Shown here one piece after another: positions 1 to 11,445 of a DNA stretch of 64,000 nucleotides. The stretch is from Heterodera schachtii. Its lineage: Eukaryota; Nematoda; Chromadorea; Rhabditida; Heteroderidae. How positions within the stretch are numbered: the first letter of the stretch is position 1; every line of letters begins with the position of its first letter. The notes beneath the pieces were generated by a model. It saw nothing but the letters and a program-made list of their open reading frames with translations, did no database searches and was not told the origin of the DNA. Location: NCBI GenBank assembly GCA_023374025.1, contig SIJG01000031.1:584101-648100 (forward strand), in the 5' to 3' direction. The position numbers and the translations under genes are program-made.

Positions 1-44
1 CGCTGACACACGAAATGTCAAAGCCACGAATTGTCCAAAACTCG

Positions 45-3000
45 AAAAAGCTTATAAAAACCCGGAAAATGAGTCTAATTTCGAATTTTCGGGGTAGCTA
101 AATGCGAATATGACATTTATATAGCTCTTCGTGGTTTTTTACTCTTTTGGACAATTCATGGCTTGAACACTTTGTAATCCCGAATTTATTTTAAAATTTC
201 AAAATTGAATTTTCATGACCAATTTCAACAATAGGAGAAACGCTCTACCGGTAATTGGCTTTATTGTTGTCGTCAAAATCTGGTGTGCATACGGTATCAG
301 CGATGATTTTTGTGCTACCATAGGCTTCAGCGTGTTTTTTAACCTTAAAAACAATAAAACAATTTTGCGAATTGGAAATTTTTGCCGTTTCCATAAAACA
401 TCCGTTCATGATTATTTGATAATACACACAGTGGTCGTGCCAAATTCCGTCGTTCGGGTGCCACCCGTTGTGCTGCAGAAATGCCATTGCCATTGATCAG
501 AATTGCTGTGCCATTCTCATCAACTTTTGCAGGTGTGGCATAATCATTGTGGCCGTCTTGCACAGTAGTAGTAGTAGAAGGTTTTTTGTAGCTGATCAAT
601 GTTTTTCGTGTTTCGACCACTTAATTTCAACAAATAAACAATTGAATAAAAATTTTTATTGTTCATTTTTTCGGGACCCGTAAAGCACAATAAGCCAAAT
701 TTAATCCAACATTATTTTGCACATTGTGGGTCGTTTCGTAATTAATTTTATTCAAAATATTAAATTTTAAAACGTTTAACAATGTTCTTACATAATTCTG
801 ACTAGAGCTCGACATTTTGAAAAAGATCTGGGTCTGGCTTCCATGTTGGACCTGGATTTACTGGACAAAAATCCAAAAAAATGAATGTCTATGAAAAATC
901 CAGGTTTGTTATGGCCCCGGATTCAGGCATAGATTTTTTGAAATATTTGTTTTAAAAAGCAAACAAGTGTTTGAAAAAATCAATTAAATGCTTCGGAAAA
1001 AAAAAATTAGTACTAATACTACAAAAAATTTAAAATAATTGTTCCAGCAGTTCCCTCCTATCTCTGTTGCGTGTTAATTGGCATTGTTCACCCACAACGG
1101 CGTGCTTTTGATGGTGCTGCTGAAGGGCTGTTAAATGATGTCGCTGTAGGCAATGTCCCGAAATTTTTTAGTGACACATCCGGCACAACAATGACCAATT
1201 TGTTCTCCTCAATGGCACCGCCGTCCATCAGCATGTTGTTGCTGGGCAGTGATCGGGTCAGACCGCGATGCCGTTGATGGGTTGACCAAGTGCGCGACCC
1301 TGTCGTTGAATTTACGGCAATATTTTGACAATTGAACGAAGCCGGGTGCAAGTAATTCATTCATTAATTTCCAAAATATTCCACAAAAACTAAACATCGT
1401 TTCGCCCCGCTAAAATAAAAATAAAAAATCTTTTAAAATTTCATTCGAAATTTCGATTTCAAAATACGGTTATAATAGGTGTGGGACCGAACAGGTAATA
1501 TGTGTATTCCATGGCGATCTTAGAAAACTATGGGTTTTTGATACGATTAGCCGATTGCCAACTGAGCGCCAGGGGTTAATTTTTTACTCAGTTTTGCAGT
1601 CTCTTTTTTGAAAAGGTGCTATGACGAAGTACGAAATGTGCAAGCGTGAGCGAAATACCCAAAAAGAAAGGTGATCGAAGTATACAAAAAATGTGAATGA
1701 TCAAATTAAAAACAAAATAAATTGAAAAAAAATTTCAAATTAGTAAAAAAATATATAAATTTTTTAATATTGCTACAAGTGTAAGTAAAATAAAGAGAAT
1801 ATTTAATTTTGAAATATATGTATATATTTCACTTTTACTTTGATCATTCGCATTTGTTTTCATACTTCAAACTTGCTTTTGCACTTTTGGCACTTCTTCT
1901 CATTACGCTTTAAAATTATAATTACCTTTAATGTTTCTTGCCTCTGTGCTGTGCCTATTATTTTCTGTTGCATCATTTTGTGGTTCAAATAAATCAGCTA
2001 AAGTTGGCTTTGTGTCGTTCATTGGTGTTTTTTGTGTTGTTTCTGCTATTGAACTTGGTTGTGCTGCTGCAATTGGTCGATTGGCCGGAACAATTGGCTT
2101 CGGCCGCTTTTGAGGGTCAGCATTGGTATTTTTTTCTCTTAAATTTTTCATTTTAAATATTGTAACACGGGATTCTAAACGGTATACATAGATGTCTGGT
2201 ACGGTATGAATGCCAAACTCAAAATATATTGGTATATCGAACATTTTTGGTTGTATTTTGGGTCATGGTTGGCCGATGGACGAAAAAGTGTAAAAACCAA
2301 TTATATGATTTTTCCTATGATTTTTAATTAATATAGGCTTAGGCCAAAGCAATCTAGATTGAGTTCAATTGGATACATTTCCATATAAATATTTCCATTT
2401 TCTATAATTTAGTTCATTTTTAATTTTAGTACATTTAAATTGAAATACCAAATATTTAAAAAATACAAAGTAATCTAGATAATGATTTTATTAATATTAA
2501 GTAAATTTTAATAGTTTCGTATTCAAAATAAAACATAACTTTTAGAAGAATGTGTATTTAATCATCAATTTAATTTATTGTTAATTTAAAAAATTAATTA
2601 AAAAACAGTAGGAAAAACATATAATTGATTTTTGCTCTTTTTATACATCGCCCTGATTTTTTGAATTTTCGCTAAATTAATTACTCTCTTTCTCCGTCAT
2701 GCTTCATTGTTTCGGCACCGCCGCTGGTGGTACCACCACCACCACCACCGTGCCGCTCTTCTCCATCCTCAATTGTTGTCATGAATTTGTCGATCAGTCG
2801 AAAAGCACGGGTGAACAGTGCACATTGTGTGCTACCCATCCCATGCTCACGGCATGCATCATTCACGGCATCAGAATTCCTGCAAAATTGATGATGTTTG
2901 GCATTTTGTCCTCTCCCCCCCCCCGCCCGTCCCCTCTCGCAAAGTCGGGAGCAGGGTAGGGATGTGCGAGAAATTATTTTACCGAAACTCGAGAACTGAG

Positions 3001-4422
3001 CCCGAGAAATGACCCCGAGAAACGATACGAGGACCGGGACCCAAAAAACCCGAGAAATTTCTCGACACGGGAATTGAAAAATCTTAATGAAATTAATTTA
3101 AATACATTTTTTTAAGATCATAAAAATTTAATCTTAGGGGAGTTTTGTGCCGCGGCGGCGCCGACATGAAAATTTGTGGGATTTTTAACGATTTTATAAA
3201 TAAAAAGGCTTTTTGGAATTGTATAAATGCAACAAAGGCACATTTGCAACTCACATCGTCCCAACCGTGTGACGCATTTTTTGGTCGCCCAATATATGGG
3301 CCATCATCTGAAGGTTGGCAAAACTTTGACCACGCTTGAAGTTGTGCGCTGTGCACGCAATGAATTTGCAAATGCGCGAATCGCCCTGGCAAAAAAAAAC
3401 AAATAAATATAAAAAATCGCCAAAATTGGCGTTCTGTTCGTTGATGATCGATCACCTGACAAATTTCTGGCAATTCGTCTCCAGCATTGATCTCTTCGCG
3501 CGAATTAATGCCAAGTATATCAAGTTCACGAAGACGCGCAGAAGACAGCCGAGATGCCGTACCACCAACACTTTTCGGCTAAGTTTTTGGGTGCGATTTT
3601 AATTTAGAATATTTTAAATTAATTTTTACCGATGAAAAAAAGACACAAAAATCCCGAAAAAGCATGAAAAAAGGTATTTAAAAAAATTTTTATTAAGGAT
3701 TTTTAGGGAGCAAACACGTAAAACTTAATCAAAAAAACTTAATTTTGGTCCTTTAAATAATTATTAAATATTTTCGAATGTTTTTTGAGTAAGGAAATTA
3801 TTATACCTAAAATTTTTTATCAAGAAAAAAATATATATTTAATTTTTGATGGTCAATTTTTGAGAAAATTTTCACTTCTTAGGGGGTGCATTTTCTGAAA
3901 TTTTTTCGGGTCATTTCTTAGGGTGTATTTTTCAGATTTTATTGCACTTTTAATGGGTTTTCGGAAAAAAACGCCAAAAAGGCACCAAAATGGTAAAATC
4001 CCAAAAAAGGGCATATGCCGCAAAATTTTCTCTATTTATGACATAAATTTATCTCTACTTTGGTTGGGTTTCCCCTCTGGTGCTCTTTGAAGAATCAATT
4101 TTGCTACTGATGGCAAATTGTCGCGCAGCAGTGCCAAAAATGGGCCGAACTAATTGCAATGCTCCGCTGATAAGCTCATCAAATGGGGCTTAATTTAGCA
4201 ATTGAATAATTATTCGTAATGATTAAATATTAATAATAATAATAATTATTCGTAATGATTAAATATTAATAATAATAATAATTATTATTATTTTATGCCT
4301 TGTCTTTTTTGCGGTTTTCCTTCATCATTAGCCGTTGTGTAAGGAATTGTAAAACAAATTGCAAAATAAACTTTAAATAATTTTAAATTCATCCGGAAAA
4401 GCTGAAAATGGAATTTCATAGT
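45..4422. repeat. Left arm of large inverted duplication
   Basis: Read as reverse complement, this block matches 13,782-20,762 nearly end to end: terminal non-coding sequence, six exon-like blocks and AT-rich spacers occur in the same order. Homology stops near 4,422 on this side and near 13,782 on the other, at the shared text AATTTCATA. The arms differ by insertions found only in the right arm (a foldback at 15,340-15,852 and a tandem duplication at 17,126-20,300). About 9.4 kb separates the arms. The duplication therefore predates those insertions. Confidence 0.9.
245..3580 (-). CDS. Unrecognised multi-exon gene, inverted copy A
   Basis: I do not recognise this protein. Exon-like blocks run downward on the minus strand: about 3,580-3,456 (ending ..GDELPEICQ at a GT), a block starting GDSRICKFIACTAHNF and ending at GTGAGT, a block with NDACREHGMGSTQCALFTRA followed by a Gly-run (about 2,880-2,680), a block near 2,130-1,930 with QKRPKPIVPA and KPTLADLFEPQND, a block 1,400-1,100, a block 620-440 containing KTLISYKKPSTTTT, and a last exon 343-245 (VKKHAEAYGSTKII, 33 codons including TAG) after a good AAG acceptor. 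The same blocks, splice sites and stop occur in the right arm, which is the main evidence that this is a gene. Phases between the second and third blocks clash (joining gives TGA), so an exon is missing from my model or the copies are decayed. The 5' end is not identified. Confidence 0.5.
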
Positions 4423-4429
4423 TATTTTT

Positions 4430-5330
4430 TCTTACAATTAATTAGGCCAAGATAATAATAGCAAATGAAAAGTATTATATTATTTTTTTGTATTTGAAGT
4501 GTGCAAGACTTAATGAGAAAATGGTTTATTCGAAAAATTGTAATGACTCCAATCCCGCGGGATCCCATGGGATTGGCGAAATAGGTCGGGAAGGATTGCG
4601 ACACGGGATCTCAAGGAATCTAAAAGGGCTCGGGAAGGACCCAGATGTCGGGATCCCGAATTTGATCCCGCTGGATACCGATCCCATCCGGCAGAATTTG
4701 TTCTTTCCTGACGCAAATTAACATTATCAAAATTTGATTGGTTCCCATAAAATCAGTCAGTGGAAAATTCGTCAATGGACAATCAATCAAAATAATTATT
4801 TTCTTAAGAGTTTTATTTTTGCGAGAAAAAAAGTATTTGACGAATTGTCCACTGACGGATTGTCCGGACACTAATTTGAATGGGAATGGAGATCAATTAG
4901 TCACTCCATCTACTAATGCCGACGAATGCAAGCGCAAATCTACTAAGCAGACAGAAGCATCCAAATGTTTAAAAGGAGAGGAGGATGACACTGGTGGATT
5001 GGGATGGGAGGATAAAATTGAATCGATTCCCGCGGAGGATTTGCTGGGATGTTATGGGTGTGCACGAGATGGATAGACAGGAGGATGGATGGATTAAATG
5101 GTAAAAAGGAATATTGAAAATGAAAAAAAATAATGTTGAAAAATAGCAATAGATTAGCGCGGAATAAAAAAAAAATTTATGTATATAAAATTGTAAATTA
5201 TTCTGAATTTAATTTGAATTTTCTGCTTTTCATTTTTTCTGTTTTGCTGCAAATATTTTCCAGGAGACACTATTATGAAATTGGTGGAATTAGAAATGGT
5301 AATTTTTTAAATAGATTTTTTAAATTTTAA
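4430..5330. repeat. Direct repeat D1 (partner at 21,180-22,050)
   Basis: About 0.9 kb that recurs in the same orientation at 21,180-22,050. It contains a cluster of GGGATCCCG/CCCGCGGGAT palindromes like those at the ends of the hAT-like element at 55,547, then a small hairpin built from CAGTGGAAAATTCG and GACGAATTGTCCACTGACGG. It abuts the inner end of the left arm, while its partner lies 0.4 kb outside the outer end of the right arm. Confidence 0.85.
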
Positions 5331-5380
5331 ATGTGTGGCTTCTTGTTTAGGCCTTTGTTAATGCCGAGTCACCCGTCAGT

Positions 5381-6583
5381 CAGGGCTGGGGCCGCGCCGC
5401 GATGCGCGATGTGCGATCCGCGATTCGCGGCGTTTTTTTTTTGCGCGATCCGCGGTCGCGGCCGCGGCAAATTAAATGCGCGATGCGCGATGCGCGGGCG
5501 CGGTTTTTTTTTTGCGCGATGCGCGGAATTTGGGACTCCGCGGCAATTTTGGACCAATTAAAAAATAATAATTTTTCGAAGCGATTGTTTTTTATTTTTA
5601 ATATTATTTAAAAATTAGTATTTGTTTATGTAAAAAGTAGGGTTGTAAATTATATGGACTAAAAAACGCTAAATATGGACATAAAATATGGACTAAAAAG
5701 CCCGAAATATGGACTAAAAAGCTCAAAAATGGCCAAATATGGACCAAAATATGGACTAAAAACTGCCAAAATATATGTTGTAAACACTCAAAAATCACAA
5801 AAAAGGTGTGTATATTTAATATTTGCTTAAATAAACTTAAAAAGTACAATAAACAACCAAAAAATAGATTTAAAACATAAAAATGCAAAAAATTTTTATT
5901 GTCGTCCATCGTATAAAAAATATTTCCAAGTTTGCCAAAATTTCAAAAAAATTCTTTTTTAAAAAAAGAAAAGTTCGCAAAAAATGGTGAAAATATTTAT
6001 AAAAATGCCAAAATAACGACGAAAATTCAAATTTTTCAGATTTTTTGGGCAGTAATTTTTAAAAATTTACAAAAAATCAATCTTTAGGGGTGTATTTTTC
6101 GCTTTTCTTGCATTTTCCTGTGAAAATTTGCCAAAAATGGCGAAATATGGATTTATTCTCGAAAACCCCCAAAATATGGATTTATATGGACTAAAAACCT
6201 TCATCAAATCAAAAAATTTTAACGTACAAATGCTATTTTTGAGCCCCTTTCTTCATAGCATATGCGCAGAAAAAATATGTTAATCCATATAATTTACAAC
6301 CCTAGTAAAAAGCAAGAGATTTGTAAAATTGGATTCCTTTTCTCACAAATTCCTTTCAAAATATGAAAATATTCATTCATTGTACTAGACAATTTCCTTT
6401 TTGTAATTAAATTGAAATTTTTGAAAATTTTGTTTTTAAATGCGCGATCCGCGGCAATTTGAATGCGCGATGCGCGGTGCGCGGGCGCGGTTTTTTTTTT
6501 TGCGCGGTCCGCGGCCGCGGTAATTTGAATGCGCGATGCGCGATGCGCGGCCGCGGTTTTTTTCCGTGCGCGCTCCAGCCCTG
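5381..6583. mobile_element. hAT-like element with GC-rich subterminal arrays
   Basis: The ends are CAGGGCTGGGGC and, on the other strand, CAGGGCTGGAGC. They are flanked by a perfect 8-bp target duplication CCGTCAGT (5,373-5,380 and 6,584-6,591), which is the hAT signature. Both ends carry arrays of GCGCGATGCGCG and CCGCGGCC units in an otherwise AT-rich sequence. No transposase is encoded, so it is non-autonomous. Its centre is occupied by a second element (5,638-6,304). Confidence 0.9.
5638..6304. mobile_element. hAT-like element nested in another hAT element
   Basis: Terminal inverted repeats TAGGGTTGTAAATTATATGG and its complement are flanked by a perfect 8-bp duplication GTAAAAAG (5,630-5,637; 6,305-6,312). 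The interior is rich in repeated AAATATGGAC-type units. It inserted into the host element 5,381-6,583 and is therefore younger. Related interiors without clear ends occur near 12,712, 24,055 and 27,147. Confidence 0.9.
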
Positions 6584-6591
6584 CCGTCAGT

Positions 6592-7276
6592 TATACAGTG
6601 TGTTAATTTAAAATAAAGACACCCTATTTTTTGTTAGTTTGACCACTTCGCATGAACCGATCGAGTTGAAATTTTAACTGTACGTAGCGATTCCGAAAAT
6701 ATTAAGATTCTAAAAATGAGAAGGCGAAATGACGACAAAAAAAAATTTTACGAATTTTTTTCCGAAAAAGGGGTGTTAATTTAAAATAGAGACACTTTAG
6801 AAAACTGAGAAAAATCTCAACAACTACCAAAAAGAAACTGATAAAACAAGCACAAAAAGAAAGAACAAATCTTTATTCACATTTCTGTTTATTTTGCGGA
6901 CAGAAATATGTCTTTTAGGGAGAGTTATGTTGAATTTTCTAAGTTTTCAGGAGAAATTAAGGGCCAAAAGGCTTAAATCGCCTCTAACATTTGAACAACC
7001 GAATCAAACTAACCACAATCAACACTAAGATAACGTACAGACATCCTATAAGCATAAAAGTTTTCATTTGGTTTTGTTTTCATTGTTTCAAAAGACGGAG
7101 GCGGCGTTACGACACAAACTCCAATTAATGGATAGCAAAAAGTTTAATCTACATATCTAATCCCAAAAAAGTGCGGACAAACAATTGACCCGACGGAAAA
7201 GAAACAACAACAACAACAAGCAAATGGGGTCAATTAGCATTCATCATTCTTTCGTCCGCTTTCAATTTTCATGGCT
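6592..7276. other. No gene seen; short direct repeat
   Basis: AT-rich. The phrase GTGTTAATTTAAAATA(A/G)AGACAC occurs at about 6,600 and 6,774, about 170 bp apart, perhaps a remnant of a repeat. No convincing coding segment on either strand. Confidence 0.4.
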
Positions 7277-7711
7277 TCACCATCTTGAGCGTGAGGCCCC
7301 ACTTGTCACAAAGCTTTCCACCCAAATACACCACTCATCGGCAACCTCTCTTGGACCGTTTTCTGAAAACATATATTAGGTATTATTATTGTCATATGCA
7401 CTTGTTCTCATATGTTGTTTTGTTGTGGAGCCTAAGTCAAAGAAAAAGGCCCTAAAAAACAACAAATCGCACAAATAAAGAAATCAATCCAATGCTTATT
7501 AAGCCCATTATTTCCGTAAATATTAAGTGTTACTGCTCGGTTGATAGTTGTCATTTCCGTGTTTATTCATAAAAGCATTCACTGCCTCTATACAAGCTTC
7601 CCTGGTTTTACCGCAAATATCTTGGCCAATATAAGCATTAGCGAATAAAATTTGTGAGATGGTGACGAAAGCGATGATTGTGAAGAGGATTTTCGGCATG
7701 GAATTAGTCAT
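7277..7711 (-). CDS. Candidate small secreted protein
   Basis: Proposed two-exon gene: exon 1 at 7,711-7,534, exon 2 at 7,362-7,277, joined at a GTAACA donor and a TTTTCAG acceptor in matching phase, giving about 87 residues. The first 26 residues are a good signal peptide: hydrophobic stretch ILFTIIAFVTISQILF with an ANA-type cleavage site. The mature part has three cysteines (DICGKTREAC and EWC) and no recognisable domain. A second in-frame Met four residues in could also start it. If splicing fails, exon 1 reads on to a nearby stop giving about 62 residues. The size and signal peptide would suit a secreted effector in a plant parasite, but that is inference; I know no homologue. Confidence 0.45.
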
Positions 7712-8494
7712 CAAAAATTAAACAATTGACGACAATTTCTATTGATTTTTGGTTGAAAATCTGTTGAAATTAGAATTGTATAAAAGAGGCATACAAAAAT
7801 TGACTAAAAATTATAACTCATTTCGTTAAATGAATGAACATAAAACACTCTTAAACGAACAAATGCCAAACTCAGACATAAAGAGTCACAGTGATCGATT
7901 TTTGTGTGAGGGAGGATTTTAACGTTCAAAAATTGTACCGGTCAAAACTTGGGTAAATCTTCACGAATTAAAAAAATATCTATTTCTTCTAATAGAGCCC
8001 CCTGAAATTCTCCTAAAAAAATTCCAGAATCCGTTCCCCTCCCTGATGGACAAGTGCTGTTGCTTGGAGGAAGGGGGGGGGGGGATAAATATGTATATTA
8101 TTATTTTTTATGATGCAAATGGAATGGAAAGTTATTTGATTTCGCCGGGTAAATGATGAATGGTAAAAATGGTAGTGCCACAATCAGTTTTTATGCGGCC
8201 CCCTCATCAGGCAGAAGAATGACGAAAATGAAATTGAGAAAGGCACGGACGCGCGCGAAAATGGAGGTGGACATAAAATGTAGGGGGACCGCCAGCCCTC
8301 ATGGACCCCCGCCTCCCCAAACATTGGACGAAAATGAGAAAAAAGCCACGCATGGTGTGCATCCCCCCACCCTGGTAATCACAAGAAAGCCCCCATCCAT
8401 GTAATCACATGAAATATGGTATGGGCAAGCCCCTTATTATTGACAAAGTGCGTTTGATTTAGCCCAAAGCCAACCAGAAAATTGGAGAGGCTTA
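7712..8494. other. No assigned gene; one short open frame
   Basis: Contains a G-run near 8,070 and an 83-codon plus-strand open frame at 8,153-8,404, rich in Lys, Arg and Pro with a somewhat higher GC content. It has no recognisable domain, and I cannot say whether it is expressed. Confidence 0.3.
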
Positions 8495-8800
8495 TAATTG
8501 TTGTATGAGAATATTGCACACTTTAGATATTGGATGTACATATGTATAATAAAACATATTTTGATGCGATTTAAACGCGCGCGTAGTCATAAAATGTAAA
8601 AAGGCAATGACGCAAATAAAACAACATTAATTGATTTTAAACATTTTTGAATTTGAGAAAAGAAATTCTAACAGTGAAGACGCAAATAAAACAATAATTT
8701 CGGTTTTACAATTATATTTTTTGTTCCCGGTCCGTTTTGTACCCAAGATGCGGTAACCCCTGACTATATTGGCTTAATAAGCAACCCCTGGCCGAATCGG

Positions 8801-9653
8801 GTGGGAAACACAATTGCTCGGCCCAATGGATCAGTCCCAATGGCCTATGAATTTTACTCAGAAAGGGACAGTGCTTTGAGACATGAGAGTCTGGGCCAAA
8901 TGAATAACTCGACTAATTTTTCCTCTCCCAGTTTCTTAGGCAATTCTTTCTCAGCTTTTGCACAGCCTGATTTTCCCCGTGCGAGCACTTCCTTTGCACC
9001 ACCTTCGGCACAATCATTCAGCATGATGGCCATTGACACTTCCGTTGGTGCTAGGTCGTTTCGTAAAATCCGCCACCTTGGGCGTTTCGTAAAATCCGCC
9101 ATTTTAGCGATTTTTTCGACAAAACATGGTATAACTTTGCTTAAAATCAACCAAATTTTACATTCTTGGTACCATTCGAAAACTAAGCTTCTTCTCTATT
9201 AGCCTGCAAAATTTAAAAAAAATTGCTCAACTTTAGAAAAAGTTGTTTGAAAATAAGTACTATTTCTGCCATAAGTTAATTTAAATTTGATAATTTTGTT
9301 TGAAATTTTGCAGGCTAATAGAGAAGAAGCTTATTTTTCGAATGGTACCAAGAATGTAAAATTTGGTTGATTTTAAGCAAAGTTATACCATGTTTGGTCG
9401 AAAAAATCGCTAAAATGGCGGATTTTACGAAACGTCCCAGCACGCTTCCGTTCCACCGCCAGCAGTGTTTGGTCGGATTGGACGAGCAGGACCAAATGTA
9501 CGAATGGCGCCTTATCCACTACAACGAGAGCCAAGAACGAGTTACGCAGAAGCAGTCGAACATGGCAGACCAGTACTGAAAGAACGAAGGACGGAAATTG
9601 TTTGTCGCAGATGTGGAAGATTTGGACACATTGAAAAACGATGCCGAACGTGA
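8801..9653 (+). pseudogene. gag-like gene split by a MITE
   Basis: The 5' part encodes a Ser/Phe/Pro-rich segment beginning near MGNTIARPNGSV. The 3' part ends with one retroviral-type zinc knuckle, CRRCGRFGHIEKRC (C-X2-C-X4-H-X4-C), a few residues before a TGA. The MITE 9,047-9,444 lies between them. The two parts are in the same frame on either side of the insertion and its target duplication, so the break is due to the MITE alone. The CCHC motif implies nucleic-acid binding in a retrotransposon particle (family knowledge). The true start may lie upstream of 8,801, because the frame is open in the 5' direction. Confidence 0.75.
9047..9444. mobile_element. Palindromic MITE inserted in gag (GGTGCTAGG family)
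   Basis: Near-perfect foldback with ends GGTGCTAGGTCGTTTCG and CGAAACGTCCCAGCACG, flanked by CTTCCGTT duplicated at 9,039-9,046 and 9,445-9,452 (8 bp, 9 with one mismatch). Sister copies at 26,405-26,778 and 57,938-58,490 have 9-bp duplications, so the family is probably Mutator-like. The arms contain a conserved block (ATTCGAAAACTAAGC..CTATTAGCCTGC). Confidence 0.9.
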
Positions 9654-10436
9654 TCTTTTGTCTGTCTCTCCACATTTCTCACTCATTCATTCTTCATTTT
9701 CACCTCTGCTGGGCTTTATCAAAAAGGGATTTACAAAAATTTCAATTTTGGACACCCCCAAAATTTTACTCATCGATCGGGGACGATCGGTTAAAGGGAT
9801 GGAGGTGTAAAAGGGATTTCTTAATTGGATTATGGCTTTTTCCGGGACAAATTCCTTCCCGTTCCTTTTACAATTTCCCATCTCTTTATCGCCTTTCGAT
9901 CAGTCATTTTCTTATCCATTTCATTTCCATCCTTAGCCATCCACGTTATATCCATCATTCACTTCATTTTCACATTTCTTTTCATTCACCAAGACGTGTG
10001 GTTTAATTACCCAAGCTTGAGATGTGAGAATAAAGTAATTCTGGATAATATTTGGTCGCCATGATCCTGGGAGGGCCCGCCCGTTTCACTTAATTGTTGT
10101 ATGAGAATATTGCACACTTTAGATATTGGATGTACATATGTATAATAAAACATATTTTGATGCGATTTAAACGCGCGCGTAGTCATAAAATGTAAAAAGG
10201 CAATGACGCAAATAAAACAACACTAATTGATTTTAAACATTTTTGAATTTGAGAAAAGAAATTCTAACAGTGAAGACGCAAATAAAACAATAATTTCGGT
10301 TTTAAAATTATATTTGTTGTTCCCGGTCCGTTTTGTACCCAAGAGCCATTATGGTCATAAATTTTTTCACTTTTAACCAAAGAAAAATTGAAATTATTTG
10401 AATGCTCTATGTATTTAGAATCTATGAATAAGCAGA

Positions 10437-10557
10437 AGCTAAGCGGTTAATCATTTTTCAAAAAAGTTATAAACTAAAATTCACAGATTCACTAAAATAA
10501 TGATTTTTTGTGAATTTTACTTTATAATTTTTTTGAGAAATGATTAACCGCTTAGCT
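10437..10557. repeat. Short hairpin, about 30-bp arms
   Basis: AGCTAAGCGGTTAATCATTT at the left is answered by its complement at the right, with a weaker inverted match continuing inward. It may be a very short foldback element or a regulatory hairpin. No gene is adjacent. Confidence 0.7.
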
Positions 10558-11206
10558 ATTGCTAACTCATATGTTGTAAACATGAAGAGCTTTGTAATGT
10601 TAACTAATTTATAAAAAATGGTTGGCTATGAAAAAAGTTATGGCTCTTGGCAACAAAACGGCCGTTTCCCCCACCTCTGCTGATGGTTCTTGCCAGGGTT
10701 AGTGCACGGTTGCTTGAAAACACCCCCCCCCCCATCTTTTTTCGGTTTCGTATTTTAAGGTGATAATCGTTTAACTGAAAACTGAAAGCGGTTTTTGGCC
10801 AAATGCCAATTACCGACATTTTCCCAAATGAAGCTTCCCACTGAAATAAATGAAATAAATCCCCCCTTTGAGGAGGGTTAAAAAAATAGATTCCCCGATA
10901 TTTTTTGTCAAGTTAATTCCATTCAATAAAAATGAAATTAAGTCGATAATTGCCAGAAAACAACCCCTAGAATTTTGCAATCCACTCCGAACATGGTTTT
11001 GGGGTGAGCGATACTTATACATTTAACGATATATATTATATATAACAAGATACTTTCGTGGTTACGAAGCCTGGTCTTACGACATAATATTTAGATAACA
11101 TCTTTACAAGGACAGAAAATCAAGATAAAAAATTTTGCAAAAGATCATTGCAAGAAATCAGTTTTTTTTATTCAAATAATTGCGTGATAATCCTCTTACT
11201 GCGCGT

Positions 11207-11320
11207 TCACTTTCCGTCCAATTGCTTTTGTCCCACCAAATTGGGCCCCTCTTCAACAGCCAATAACAACGTCCAGCCGTTTTTGGTGTAACTGACAGGC
11301 GAATGGGCGTTCAAAAATGC
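11207..11320 (-). pseudogene. Relic last exon of an F-box-like gene
   Basis: After a TTTTGTAG acceptor the minus strand reads 37 codons starting AFLNAHSPVSYT and ending at TGA. The acceptor context (CTCGCTTTTGTAG, then GCATTTTT) and the phrases around the WLL motif parallel the last exon of the F-box-like gene at 30,090-31,480 (AFSRATTT..NWLLKRCP). No upstream exons are found in the neighbouring sequence, so this is a stranded fragment. Confidence 0.65.
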
Positions 11321-11445
11321 CTACAAAAGCGAGAAACAAACAGTTAGGTAGTAGAGTTACCGTATTTCCTTTAATTGAAGGCCCGGGTTCTTTATTTTTC
11401 AAACCTCTTCTATGGGGTCTTCAAATGTAGGGGCCCATTGGAGGG

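Larger units (their letters stand above)
8495..10343 (+). mobile_element. Gag-only LTR retrotransposon
   Basis: Two direct repeats of about 250 bp (8,495-8,748 and 10,091-10,343) begin TAATTGTTGTATGAG and end TTTTGTACCCAAGA, with only a few differences, so the element is fairly young. The 1.3 kb between them encodes a gag-like protein with a CCHC knuckle and no protease, reverse transcriptase or integrase. It would therefore depend on enzymes made elsewhere. I could not identify a clean target-site duplication or primer-binding site. Confidence 0.8.

Noticed and set aside
4200..4290. TAATAATAAT repeats as a CRISPR-like or satellite array
   Set aside because: Simple trinucleotide repeats; CRISPR is not expected in a eukaryotic genome and there are no spacers.
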